A program made the translations under genes and the position numbers. Positions 1 through 32,839 of a DNA stretch of 64,000 bases are shown piece after piece (position 1 is the stretch's first letter; the number at the start of each line of letters is the position of its first letter). The stretch lies in NCBI RefSeq assembly GCF_040412425.1, contig NC_089763.1:51765087-51829086 (forward strand), given 5' to 3'. The stretch comes from Macrobrachium rosenbergii. Taxonomy: Eukaryota > Arthropoda > Malacostraca > Decapoda > Palaemonidae. A model generated the notes under the pieces. It was not told where the DNA came from and did not search any database. It saw nothing but the letters and a program-made list of their open reading frames with translations.

Positions 1-1980
1 ACAAATATAAAATGGCAGAGAGGATAACTTTACAGTTATAAAGGAAAACAAAACTTTGGCGAACATGACACTGCAGCATTCCGGAGACCGCTGCTAAAGA
101 CTGTCGTAAAATCAGTCATATGATTTCTATCATCATTATTCATGTGCGCCCCGACAGTTCCATCCATGTTTTAGGTATATGACACACTTAAACAAAAATG
201 AAAACAACTGACTAGAAAACCGTATTGTACTTCATGGTAACACTCAACATTTAGATCCGTCGACTAACTTTGATATAACATTTGATATAACATCGGGCGA
301 ACGATCCTCAAAAGTCTAGGATGATGTCCTCTACAAGGCGCAGAAGGAGGATTCAGATGTCATCCTCGGTAAAGAAGAAAAAGTATTTACACTTGAGGGT
401 GACCAGAGATCTGTACATTCTCCATGTTACATAATATATGCACTCCTTGTGAGTACTGTCTTCACAGCATACACAAGACGAGTGGTTGCGTTGTAATGCA
501 TGCCATCCATACGCATACCTGAACTTCGTTCGAGCGCGTAGCCTCGGGAACTTCGAAAGTTGTCGGAATGACCGTAATTCCTAGCGATCTTTGTCGATGC
601 GCATCTTCAACACTTCGTTTTTCCATCTTGACCTCTCACGAAGGTGAAGCGGTCTATACGCTCTGTCCTTTCTTTTACGAAGCTTCTCCATTTTTCTTTC
701 CTGAAACTTCTGGCCATTATAATTTTCACTGAAAATCGTAAGATACTGGCGTTTCGGTTAAAGTAAAAACGTTTTGGGGAAAGTGACCCCCAACCCCCAG
801 GTAACTTCCAAGTTTTATCAAAATCAAAGAAAAGTAAAGCACAGGCAAAGGCTTGCACGTTTTAGAAACACTTATGCAGTAAGCTCAGTGCTTCGGGTTT
901 TTATAAATTCAAGAACAGATGGACATTTCCTTTCGTGTGAATTCGCACGTTTTTTGAATTATATACATGATTTAAATAAACATCTCCGAGCAAGGATAAC
1001 TAACATATTATGTTTTCCATTCCAAAGGAGACACTCCATAGCAAAGACTTGAGAAACCATGGAATATCTACAACACCGGTCAGGACTCATTTGGATATAT
1101 TGCAAACCTTTTTTCTTATAACGATCACAGACAATGCACAAAATTCCTGGAATCTTTAACAAGAGACATTTATTTGTTTATTTCCATAAAACAGAAACTT
1201 GTTAGACAGAATGGATGAATCAATAACGCTTAAATTTTAATACTATTTTCAGGTCAGAAACTGAAGCATTAAATAACACAATGGACACTAAATGGTGGAC
1301 GTAAAGTTGCCTCATGAACATTATAGTCATTTCATATATCATTCATATGCACTTACAATCACTGAGTCACATTCTATCTTTAAGAAACAGCCACCACCAG
1401 AGGAAGATAAAGAAAGATATTGCCATTGGATATGAAGGCCCTGGCCCCTCCCCTTGGAAGTGGCTAAATAACACCGATTAGAAAAACCCATCATTGTCTG
1501 TCCAAGAGAAGTACAAGGAAATATTTACAATCCTGGAGACACAGTTTTAGGGGGAGAATGGGATGACCAGAGTCCGCTTTCAAGAAAGTCTTGAAAATAA
1601 CAGTGAATCGTGGAAGATAGATGAACCATATTTCCAGCAACGATATTCGTTTATTCAATAAAGCAATGATGGCATTCATTCATTTTCTTCATTCCATATT
1701 GTCTCCTGAAAAACAAGAAACAGCTAACCTCCATTTATTATTTCTTATTCTTGAATGGCTGCAGACATAATACGTCTGCACACACAGATACTCAAGTATT
1801 TACACTTCAAAGTAAATATTTCAACAGCACATGAGCTAAAATATGCTAGTAAGCCAACTCATGTTCCCTGTCAAAAATTCGTTCATTTTTCATGTCACTC
1901 TGTTTGCAAAAATTGTCATTTTTCATAGACATGGGATACTTTTATCCACACTTGCAAGTGCTAACTCAACACAGCATTTC
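1..1980. other. Downstream flank of the receptor gene, no gene seen
   Basis: Mixed-composition sequence with only short ORFs lacking protein-like features. No microsatellite or known repeat. The part near 1.99-2.24 kb is presumably the receptor 3' untranslated region. Confidence 0.6.
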
Positions 1981-1990
1981 ATCCGAGGGT

Positions 1991-1996
1991 TTTATT
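1991..1996 (-). terminator. Candidate poly(A) signal of the nuclear receptor gene
   Basis: AATAAA on the minus strand, about 250 nt after the stop codon. It is followed by a T/G-rich stretch (TGCTGTGTTGAGTT), as expected downstream of a cleavage site. Other AATAAA motifs lie further down near 1735 and 1170, so the actual 3' end is uncertain. Confidence 0.35.
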
Positions 1997-2065
1997 CAGT
2001 CCGGTTCATGGCCAGTTGATTTGAATTCCTAGGTTCGTAGCAAGAACACGTTCGCCATGCGTTCT

Positions 2066-2112
2066 TCTTCATCTTCTTTATCTTCTTCTTCTTCTTCTTC
2101 GTCGTCGTCGCC
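2066..2112. repeat. (TTC)n/(TCG)n tract
   Basis: TCTTCTTC-rich stretch passing into TCGTCGTCG, in the presumed 3' untranslated region of the receptor (GAAGAA on the sense strand). Confidence 0.8.
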
Positions 2113-2244
2113 TTCTTCATGGCATTTGATAAAACCTTTTGGCTGTACAAAACTTTGTAATTCTTGTAATAAACTTCACCTTGACCATTTCCCTCACTAC
2201 ATTCTGAAAAGGAATCTGGATCTGATGAATTCGATGGCCGAATC

Positions 2245-23186
<20,942 letters not shown>

Positions 23187-23357
23187 CTGGTCGTGGTCGG
23201 AAGGACATTATTAGTGGGTGGGTATTTATGTCCACCTATCTATTTATCTCTGTCTATTACTATGGATGCATCGAGCATTACTGCTCATGGTGAGCGCGCA
23301 ACTTATGATGTTAGTACGCTTCTCCTCCTCTCACTCTCTTCGCAAATGCATACATTC

Positions 23358-23470
23358 ACAACACACACACACACACACACCCGTATATACATACACATAT
23401 ATAAATGTAAGTGTATATAAATACTTATACATATGCATATATGTGTATATATATACTGTATATATATGGG
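23358..23470. repeat. (AC)n and interrupted (TA)n
   Basis: Ten AC units then ATAC/TATA variants, just 5' of receptor exon 1 on the minus strand. Confidence 0.85.
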
Positions 23471-23971
23471 TGTGTTAGTACGCATATGCGTATATTTTGT
23501 TATATCGGTGCTTAAATCTGTTCGCGTATCAAAGACAAAGTGCAGATGGGACCATTCAATTCAAGGATGATGTTACATCATAGTTTTTGTCTGCCTAACG
23601 TAAATTTTTCAAATAAGATTTTTGTTTGTTTACATTTAGGTCTTTTTTTTTTTTTGCTAGCATGCAGACCCATTTGACTGTGATGCAACTGAAATTCACT
23701 TTAAAATGGACACTAGGGCACTAATTTCATTCTAAGTTGTGGCATTGACTTCGGCCCCTAGATATGTTTGCTTCATTATCTTGCCCGAGGTCATCAACAT
23801 TGTCGAAGACTGTTTTAAAACTTCCAACCACTTCCGATGGAAGAGTCAAGAAGACCATTAGTAATATATTGCAAGTTTGGTTCGATATTCTCACCACGTT
23901 AACTATTGTAATTGTATCTACTCGACAAGTAATGAGTGATAACAGCCCGAATATCTACCCATACGCAGAAC

Positions 23972-24437
23972 TAGGGTGGCCAGACGTCGTACTTTAGGAA
24001 GGACGGTCCTGTTTTTGAGCACTCTGTCCTCTGTCCTGCTTCACCTTAAGAAGGACGCTAATTTTTCCTGCTTTTGGGTCTGTCTAAAAATATAAATTAA
24101 TACTAAAAATATAAATAAATACAAATACATATACTAAAAAAGAACTGGCTGTCAAAAAATATTTTTTTCCTTTTTTTAGGAATAATTTTATATAGTGGCT
24201 GTTGGCAAAGTTAGGAACACTAGGCATGGCGCCGCAGTGTACTTGTATAAAAGCCAGTTTACAATATGACGTTTGCGGCGCCGCACAAGTCACCTCTACC
24301 TGCATATACCCGCCCACTTGGCGACGTTTCATGCTGCATATAATCATGTTTAATTTAGGTTGAAAATTGGTGTTGGCAAAAAAAAAAAAAAAAAAAGCCT
24401 TAATTGTGCTTTTGGGAATTTGGAAATGGCCACCCTA
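23972..24437. mobile_element. Non-autonomous hAT-type element (MITE), 466 bp
   Basis: Terminal inverted repeats TAGGGTGGCCA...TGGCCACCCTA. Flanked by a perfect 8-bp duplication CGCAGAAC (23964-23971 and 24438-24445). TAGGG-type ends and 8-bp target duplications are the hallmark of hAT transposons. The interior has no transposase ORF and includes a poly(A) run near 24380, so it must have been mobilised in trans. Confidence 0.9.
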
Positions 24438-24766
24438 CGCAGAACGCAAATATGTCAATAAAGAATCTGGATCTGAGTGACTTCCAACCTGAAATATAGT
24501 GTCCGTGTGTTACGAAAGTTACCGTGCTGTCTATGCTTTCAGTCTAGTCAAGTTGCTGGAAGTCTGGACAAGCTCCTCATGGGTGGTTGAGTGAGAGTCA
24601 CTGCTATCACAGCTCACTCTGATAACAACACTACGAGTGAATGGCAGTAGCCAGACACTTCCAGGGCAAACAGCAGCCTTAACTGCTGCTTATAATCGAA
24701 AGACCTTTATTATATAGATATATAGCAGTAATTATTTAAATATAAAGTATACAGTAGCGTATTTAC

Positions 24767-24861
24767 CATTTGGTTGGGTAGACGTAAGTAGTGATTGTAG
24801 TTATACTGCTGAGCCCTATGAAAGGATGTGCGAAAGTCTCGGCAAAGTTTGCAGGTTAACT
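24767..24861 (-). CDS. Candidate upstream exon of the receptor gene (coding or leader)
   Basis: Flanked by a good acceptor (TTTTCTCTCTAATTTACAG|AG) and a usable donor (CAAATG|GTAAAT). Only one frame is open: two bases plus 31 codons, including LTCKLCRDFRTSFHR and ending NQM. It ends in phase 0, which fits the possible acceptor immediately before the ATG of exon 1. It could be an N-terminal coding exon, a 5' untranslated exon, or chance. I do not recognise the peptide; CKLC is a CxxC but no full zinc finger is evident. Confidence 0.35.
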
Positions 24862-25578
24862 CTGTAAATTAGAGAGAAAACAAGTGATTAATACAATAGT
24901 TTCCTTGCGTTCAAAAATATCAATATAGGGATCATATTGTAACCATTTCTAATTTGTGCCATTTTCAAGGCAATAGCTCAAATAAGCCAAAGGAAAGTAA
25001 TTCGTGATGGGGTGTTTAGGTGAAGGTAACAGTCTAATCCTCCAGCAGAAAGAGTGAGGGGGAAGATGAGAAAGATGTCAGCGAAAGGAAGGTTAAACAT
25101 GATGTGTAGCAAAGGGGAAGACATTATAAGGAAATGAAAAAGGGGACACATTTTATAACTTACAGCTTTCAGAGATGAATTATGACGTTGAAGGCCTGAA
25201 CCTTAAAGTTAAGCTTGAGCTACATAACTGTCACCACTCAGACCTCACATGTTGATCTAAATATCTTCCCACGCACAAGAATGTAAGTCGTTTGAGAGTA
25301 ACCTACCAAAGTTCATATTGACGAATAATACTCTTCAAGTCTTGGATAGTTTCAGCCTAAATCGTAATATGGGGTTCTCCTTCATAAGTCATGGAGGCTG
25401 ATCTCTGAAACTTAAGGTAATAGATACAAGGGAAGGGAAGCTCACACTAAAACACCGGCTTCACCTAATTGCACTATGATAATGTCCCGACGTCTCTGAA
25501 TGCGGATAAAGCAGTTCTTGTACTACTACCGTTGCTCTTAGAAGACTGCGGAGACAAATTTTACTATTAATAGGATGA

Positions 25579-25630
<52 letters not shown>
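25579..25630. repeat. (ATT)n microsatellite
   Basis: About 17 ATT units. Confidence 0.97.
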
Positions 25631-25631
<1 letters not shown>

Positions 25632-26477
25632 TGCGGCATGATAGTGACAAGGGTTAATCGATATGGACGAAAAACAAGAGATTAGTTAAGGCACTGAAAG
25701 GGGGCTAATACTTTCAATAATCAATTCCTCTGAGCGGAAAGATCACACATTACAATGCACAACCACGTGAAGCTTAAAATTATAGTTATCGGTTCTTGTA
25801 TTAAGTGATATAATGAATTTAGATACTTTTATTCCAATGCATAACGTACAAAATATGAATACAAACCAATATTTTAAAAATTAACATATAAATGTCTTTC
25901 CATATCCCTGGAGAAACGAATAGATAGGCCTTTCAAAAAAGGTGGAAAACAGGCAAGAGAGAATTCAAGACCCAGCAGTTCAAGTGTAAACAGCTGACAT
26001 CGAACCGAAGATTCTGAGAATTGCTCGGTTCTACAGTGTAAACGGGAGAGGTGTTGGGCTGAGAGATTTTCGAAACAAGAATGTAGAAAATAACTGCATT
26101 TTTAATGGTGCGAAAATGGAAGGGAAAGATAGGCCAAAATATAAAGAAATAAGAAAGGAATACATCTGAAACGAGCGTATAAAACACCCATTTACATTTT
26201 TATTTCCTTCGCACATTTCGACTAACAAATTTTTCCACCCACAATATCTATGCAGTGAAGTTTCTGCAACAGGACGACAGCCTGGTTCATACTTAAGTAA
26301 ACAGGGGTAGCAACGAAAATGGACTTCAACAGCTGGAAAAAATAGACGGGTTCAGAGGCTACTTACTGAGGGCCAAAACTATGTGATATAATACTGATAA
26401 GGAATTGAGTATACTCATTTTATTTCCTGGGGAATAAGACATCGTGGCATACTAAAGAAAAGGGTTTATTTAAACTG

Positions 26478-26551
26478 GTCAAGTTTCCGCTCTTATTTGG
26501 AGTTTAAAAGAGACGTCAAGTTTCCGCTGTTATTTGGAGTTTAAAAGAGAC
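26478..26551 (+). repeat. Two tandem 37-bp units
   Basis: GTCAAGTTTCCGCT... repeats once with a single difference (CTCTTA versus CTGTTA). Confidence 0.9.
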
Positions 26552-26647
26552 AGACAGACAGAAACTGGTAGAAGTCACACGATGAAAGGTCAATTATTCT
26601 CTAGAATGAAACAGAGAGATCAACAGAGAAGGAAAAACGAAAAAGTC

Positions 26648-26760
26648 TAACCTCTGCGAGCACGAACAGAAGAAGGACGAGATGCGCGCTTAGAGTTCGG
26701 GAAGTCAGCGACTGCTCAGCAGAGAGTGAGTGAGTGAGACAGGAGAGCAGAGAAGCGTGT
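26648..26760 (-). promoter_or_regulatory. Candidate promoter / first untranslated exon
   Basis: A GC-richer, C/T-rich stretch on the minus strand without ATG. It contains runs of TCAC/CTCT and CAGTCGCTGACTTCCC, and ends at CGCAGAG|GTTAGA, a moderate donor site. Position and composition suit a 5' untranslated exon of the receptor gene. There is no clear TATA box, and the assignment is inferred from context only. Confidence 0.25.
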
Positions 26761-27473
26761 GCTCGAAACCACCTGCTGACCTGGAGTTCTGGTTCTTGAT
26801 CTAATCAGGTGAGAACTAACAACTGAAGGGACTTCAGTAGGGTGATTACCAAGAGCCAGGGCTCACGGACGGGGATAAAAAGAAGGAAGAAAAAAAAAAC
26901 CCGTCGCCAGGGGCTCTTGCACCAAAGTAATACAAAAACTAGGGATTTTTTTTTATTTTAGTTTTCATTTCGTTAATAAATGTTCATTTTTTTCTCACAG
27001 GAACAAGGCCTTATGCAATGTTGTCTAACTTGTAAAAATGTTTGAGGCGTCTAGTGAAAACACTTACAACGTTATAAACGTTCCAATATTTCTTTTAAGA
27101 ACTGGGCACGTCTGATTTATGTAATGTTTCCTTCATCCGCAAAAATAGTTGAAACTTCTGAGATTATATGTTTCAGAGTATTTTACAGTTAAATATAAGA
27201 GATTATCTGAAATAAAATATAGTGAAGTTAGTCGGACAAATTTTTTTCATTAACATCTGTCTCTTCAGCACATCCAAAAGTTGCACCAAGAGTAAAAGGT
27301 CTCGTAACCTTGTTGCTTGTACTGGGTGTCCCAACATTACATTATCTTGTATCTTATCGCTTTCATCTTTGCCTTCAGCACAAAATTTAGGACAACATAA
27401 ATAAATACACAACACTCTTACATAAAGTGAATAGTTAATCGGAACAACAAATGTGAATATAGCTGGCATGGCA

Positions 27474-27476
<3 letters not shown>

Positions 27477-27539
<63 letters not shown>
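27477..27539. repeat. (GA)n microsatellite
   Basis: About 31 GA units. Confidence 0.97.
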
Positions 27540-27543
<4 letters not shown>

Positions 27544-27664
27544 TCCTAAAAATGAGCAGAAACCATGCGATTCCCAGTATTAAAAAGTTTGTGGAATCTT
27601 GAAGTTTCTGCTTATAGCTGCACACTATGTACGTACTGTACATACATACATACATACTACATAC

Positions 27665-27668
<4 letters not shown>

Positions 27669-27724
<56 letters not shown>

Positions 27725-27725
27725 A
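27669..27725. repeat. (TA)n microsatellite
   Basis: About 27 TA units, preceded by ACATACATAC. Confidence 0.97.
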
Positions 27726-28780
27726 TATAGTTATACTTTTTATTTAAATACTTCTGAAACGAATTTAAAAGCGATTATGGCATGCACAAACGTCATATAA
27801 TCACTAATATATATACTGTACATATATTTAACCGTAACCCTTTTCCTCCATAAAAGGGGTCGTGTCAAAGAGCGAACCGCCTTCCAGTTTCTCAGCAAAT
27901 ATTTAGGGATATTTAGGGATGAGACTGCTACCCCTACGACTGTATACTTGACTACAGTAGGCTCTGGTGCCCATTTACAGCTGGGTGGATTTGCAAAAAG
28001 TGCGCCGAGTGCTGCGTCAGCCACGGTAGACGTTTAACAGGAGTTTGCTAAGAAATCCTTTTTTTTCCTCAGGAGTGGCGTATTCGATTCCCCATTAGTT
28101 TATCGTAGTGTAATTAGTCGTGCTGTGAAGTTTTTACGAGAAAACAGTTTATACGCGACTAGACTATTGCAAATTAAGTCATTTTACTAATTTAGAACAA
28201 TGTGTAATTAGAAGGTAAAGCTAAATATCAAATTATTTGTTTCATGGAGCTAGTACAAAGAAATTATTTCCATTCATTGGCATGAAAATTTGATAATGTG
28301 TTGGTCAGCTACACATCCATAGACAAAGGTGTTAAGCTACGTGGCTAAATATAGGATTTAACACAGGTGAAAGTTTTAAATTATACATAATAAGAATTTT
28401 TAAATATTAAAGTTAAGGTACATGGTTAAATATAGGATTTAACGCAGGTGAAAAGAATTCTAAGTTATAGATTATAAGAAAATTCTGAAATACTGATGTT
28501 AAATTCTTGTTAATGCATTGCGCGACGTTTTTAATAGGCGCGGGGCAAGGGGAGGTCGTTTGGCAAACAAATCTGGCTGACCACGTAAAGCTTTGTGATG
28601 CAAAGTTTCTTTTACCAAAAAATATTTCATAATTGTTTTTAACGATTTCCGTTTAATAGGTCACTTTGATTCTGAATAACCTCATAGGTCTCAGCGCGTT
28701 TCAGTTTGCCTGAATTTCATATTCCAATCAATTTAATACGTCACTAGTATAAGGTAATGACCACTTACTTTCACAACTAT
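27726..28780. other. Intergenic, only a local duplication seen
   Basis: AT-rich DNA without gene signals apart from the tandem units at 28331-28500. Confidence 0.5.
28331..28500 (+). repeat. Two diverged tandem units of 81-86 bp
   Basis: GTTAAG..ACATGG..AAATATAGGATTTAAC is repeated at 28331 and 28412, and a third unit starts (GTTAA) at 28498 but does not continue. Confidence 0.75.
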
Positions 28781-28782
28781 CC

Positions 28783-29080
28783 GTCAGTGCACCTCATGCG
28801 GTGCATTGTAGGCATTACTTGAGGCTCTTTGCAGCGTTCCTTCGTCCCTTAGCTACAAATCCTTTCATTCCTTTTACTGTACCTACGTCCGTATTCTCTT
28901 TTATCTTTCTTTCCACCCTCTCCTATCAATTGTTTCATAGTGCAACTGCGAGGTTTTTCTCCTGTTACACCTTTCTAACCTTTCTACTCTCAGTTTTCCA
29001 TTTCAGCGCGATTGACCTCATAGGTCCCAGCGCTTGGCCTTCTCTTAGGCTTAAATGCTATATTCTATTCTCTTCTATCC
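28783..29080 (-). mobile_element. SINE family A, copy 2
   Basis: Reverse orientation: GTCAGTGCACCTCATGCGGT at the left, TGACCTCATAGGTCCCAGCG and TTCTATTCTCTTC at the right. Confidence 0.85.
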
Positions 29081-29828
29081 ATGAAACCAATTTAAAGACT
29101 AATAATTCTCAGGACTGGTTGTTTAGGATAGTAACTATTACGGATATGCTGGCTTAGTGAGTCTGTGAATTCGACACCGAACAGGAGGTAAATGAGCAAA
29201 ATAGTCGAACTTAATAATCAAAGACGTTCGGAGGATTGTAACATGACTGCCGTTAGATATGGAATGCTTCGTGTGGATGTAGCCTATAATAAGAAATTTG
29301 TATTTGTGTTAATGGGTCTCTTTAATTGCTATCGTTTCTGCTTACCACGGAAATGAAAATTGTAAACTACTGAAGGAATTTGTAAATTAGTGAATGAAGT
29401 AAAATACAGGTTATAAAAAACTTACTGGTACATAGACCCCATATTTTACAAATGAACTCTCAATGTGGTTTTTAATAAACTGGTTACTCTAGAGCAGAAT
29501 GGGTGTGGTAAAATGTTATTGTAAAGAAACGAATCTGAGAAACTGGTACCAGGTACGAACAATAAGCATTACAGTGAAAGAAGTAACCAGAAAATTATGG
29601 AGGTTACTTACCAGGATGACTGTCTTAGTTTATTTGGAAAAAGGTAAACATCACTAAGGGTCTCTTTACGAAGTCACATCTCGGGATGCTGCTAAGCCTG
29701 TTTTTACGCAAATCGTGCCGTCGTTCAATATGGGTCGTGCTATAAAGGCCAATAGATTTGCTAGGCGAGCTTCATCGTAACTGAACCACCTTCTTTGAAG
29801 GAGGAAAGAAAGAGTTGAGGAATTGGAA

Positions 29829-30118
29829 CTAGAATACAGAATTTAGGCAAAGGTCAAGGGCTGGGACCTATGAGGTCATTCAGAGCTACAAGGGAAACTG
29901 ACAGTAAGGTTTGAAAAATGCAACATGAGGAAAACCTTGCGGCAGCACTGTGAAACAATGGTTAAAGAGGGTAGAAATTCAGACAGAAGAATATGACGGG
30001 ACGTAAAGAGAAAGGAATGAAAGAGGTTGCAGCTAAGAACAGAACGGACGCTGCAAAGAACCTTAAGTGATGCCTGCAGTGCACCACATGAGTTGCACTG
30101 GCGGCACTACCCACCTAC
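29829..30118 (+). mobile_element. SINE family A, copy 3
   Basis: GAATACAGAATTTAGGCAAA, CCTATGAGGTCATTCAG, and end CACCACATGAGTTGCACTGG. Lies head to head with copy 4, 150 bp away. Confidence 0.85.
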
Positions 30119-30269
30119 GGGAGAGCTGAGGAATTCCTGAAGCTGAGGATGGTCGACTCAATAAAGAATTGCTTAGGCTGAGAAGGATAGACCGCAGTTG
30201 GCCGAGGAAGTAACGCGCGAAAACAAATTGCTTAGGCCGAGGAATAACATCAACAAGTATAAACCTTTC

Positions 30270-30503
30270 GGCCCCCAGGTGCAACCCCTTTCATTCCTTT
30301 CACTGTACCTCCGTTTATATTCTCTTTCCTCCATCTTACTTTGCACCCTCTCCTAACAATTGTTTCATAGTGCAACTGCGAGGTTTTCCTCCTATTATAC
30401 CTTTCAAACCTTCTTACTGACTGTCAATTTCTCTTTCAGCGTTGAATTACCTCATAGGTTCCAGGGCTTGGCCTTTGGCCTAAATTCTATCATCTTATCT
30501 ATG
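30270..30503 (-). mobile_element. SINE family A, copy 4 (truncated)
   Basis: Contains CCTTTCATTCCTTTCACTG, TACCTCATAGGTTCCAGG and TTGGCCTTTGGCCTAAATTC, but lacks the GTGCACC end of the family. Confidence 0.8.
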
Positions 30504-30800
30504 GCATTTAAGGCGACATTTGAGACTTTGTCCATACGATCGGTTATCGCCCGGCTGCGTTGGTCCTTCACCCGGCTCCAACACCCGGGCATAATTGTTA
30601 TGTCCACGCTTGCCTGTGGGTGAATTGAATGTTGTCTTGTTGGGCAGTAGCAAATGAGTGGTAGCCAGGCCCAGGCACAATAAAAAAAAACCGCGTGCAT
30701 GGTATTAATCGTTGACGGGTAAAACATCATGAACAGAGCGAATAAAATTTTAGCCTATGTAAACAATGTTGTGTAAAATAGGTATTGGGAAGCCTTTAGT

Positions 30801-30802
<2 letters not shown>

Positions 30803-30890
<88 letters not shown>

Positions 30891-30978
30891 CTATGTATGT
30901 ATATGTATGTATTTACGCATTAACATGCATACATGACATGTGTATGTCTGTGTATATACAAGTGAATATATGTACGTA

Positions 30979-31035
<57 letters not shown>
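30803..31035. repeat. (TA)n(TG)n ... (TA)n pair
   Basis: About 31 TA and 12 TG units to 30890, an ATGT/ATAC-rich spacer, then about 26 TA units from 30983. Confidence 0.95.
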
Positions 31036-31038
<3 letters not shown>

Positions 31039-31369
31039 ATATAATATATAAATATATACATACATATCTATATGTATATATGCATGTAAGTAAAAATACT
31101 CATTACGTATTTTTCTCGTAACTGGCAGCATCGTCGCTCCGTGTCAGGCTTCACAACACCGGCCACTACAAGTGAGTTTGCTGAACTACCGCTGGTTTGT
31201 CCATATTTTTTGCCCGATGCCACAAGAGACGGATATGGAGGTCAGGGGGTACAAAGGAAGGGGTAGGGCGTAGAATGGATATACGAAATATACGGGCTTT
31301 ACTCCGCAACCTGATAAATTTCACTTTCATAATGATCCTTTACAACAAGTCAATTAGATCACTCACCTC

Positions 31370-31370
<1 letters not shown>

Positions 31371-31423
<53 letters not shown>
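31371..31423. repeat. (ATT)n tract, probable LINE tail
   Basis: About 17 ATT units. On the minus strand this is (AAT)n following a LINE-like 3' end, and a similar tail follows a related 3' end at 46.9 kb. Confidence 0.9.
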
Positions 31424-31424
<1 letters not shown>

Positions 31425-31873
31425 TAGAAGATGAACCCTATTGAAATGGAACAAGCCTACAAGGGCCATTAACTTGAAATTCAAGCTTCCAAAGCATATG
31501 GTGTTCATTTGAAAGAAGTAGTACAAGGTAATGGGAATTACAAGAAGAGATCAGCTATAAGAAAATTATAATTGCATCTTCGCTTGAACTTTTGAGGTTC
31601 CAGTTGCACAACATCCTCAGGGAGACTGGTCAACAGTCCAATGGTGTGAGGAGTAAAGGTCCTCTGGAACTGAGAAGTTAGATAGCGAGGCACATTTACC
31701 TCATATTGGTGCTGCTGTTCAGTAAATCTGGTCGCTCTCGACAGGAAGTGAGGATCAGGGATCAGTTGTGAATGGAGAAGTTCTCTGATACAATACAACT
31801 TATGAAAAATTGACAAACAAGAGACCATCCGTCGATGGTCCAACACTGCAGTGTTGCCACATTTCCACACCAC
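31424..31873 (-). pseudogene. LINE relic: reverse transcriptase C-terminus and 3' end
   Basis: The minus-strand ORF 31873-31538 contains LDHRRMVSCLSIFHKLYC and later VPRYLTSQFQRTF then GLLTSLPEDVVQ. These resemble the last 100 residues of jockey/CR1-type non-LTR retrotransposon ORF2 (LxHRRxVxxL..YKIY, PRxRTSxFxRSF, LWNSLP). The Trp-Asn of LWNSLP is lost, and the upstream frame is closed by a stop. After the ORF comes about 110 bp shared with 46.8-46.94 kb, then (AAT)n. Confidence 0.6.
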
Positions 31874-32680
31874 TAACTTCCACGCTCGCCTAAGTTTTAA
31901 ATTTACGCAACCATCGGTAAAATCTTACAAAGCAACATATGCTTTCCTCCACAGTCTAAAGATCGTTTCCCATAAACTTCCCTTATCAAGTGAATCACAA
32001 TCACTTTTTACATTTATTAAAACAATTTTAAATAGGTTTACGTTACCTTACTTAGACAGAAACCTAAAGCTGTCACTCTGTTGTCGTCTGCATTGGACGT
32101 GTCAAACAAACTTCGCTCGATCGACTTCTGCTGCTTCATGACTAGTCGTAAACAAACATTCTTTGACGGCCCTTTATTCAGTCATTATTACACAAACAGA
32201 TATATAAATATGCAAATGACCGAGAATATAGGTCAATGAAACATATAATATAAGAAAATAATATATCTGACCACAATAAACCCATAAAAAGTGTGGAAAT
32301 TTTTTACACACTTGGTCCGGCAGACCGTAAAATGAAGACCCACTTCTGCACACGATCATCTTGTGCATCAAAACATCCACAGCGGAGGCCACATTTCCAC
32401 GTTTCGGCAACACTGGGTCCAAGTCATAACTGCTAAACGATATTCGGGTATCGCTGCTTTTTCATCCTGAGACTCTTGATTATTTTAAAGGTAAAAGTTT
32501 ATTTAGGTCATGAAGAATTATTCATCCAAATACGTAAATATTAATATGGGATGAATAACTATAGTAGGTGCATGACGTAGGTGGACGAAGACTGGCCAAT
32601 CACTTATCTCTTGGTATTCTCAAAACCTAATTTTGTACATTTTGGTAACTAATCATTATCAAGATACTAATTCTTCAAAA
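31874..32680. other. Intergenic, no identified element
   Basis: Mixed sequence with short ORFs. CCACATTTCCAC plus CAACACTG words near 32390 echo those at 31855, hinting at another piece of the same LINE family. Confidence 0.4.
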
Positions 32681-32682
32681 GT

Positions 32683-32683
<1 letters not shown>

Positions 32684-32744
<61 letters not shown>
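32684..32744. repeat. (ATT)n microsatellite
   Basis: About 20 ATT units close to the 3' end of the R2-type LINE fragment. Confidence 0.97.
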
Positions 32745-32746
<2 letters not shown>

Positions 32747-32839
32747 TTCCAAAGAAATCGTATATTCCAAACCTGGTTTTGCATTCTAGTAAATAATGGT
32801 TATGAAGATATTTATCAGTCTTAAATAAATTTTTTATTA

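Larger units (their letters stand above)
24862..26647. other. Presumed 5' region of the receptor gene, no clear gene
   Basis: AT-rich. Contains an (ATT)n tract at 25.58 kb and a 37-bp tandem duplication at 26.48 kb. ORFs near 26.0 kb have no protein-like features. Confidence 0.5.
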
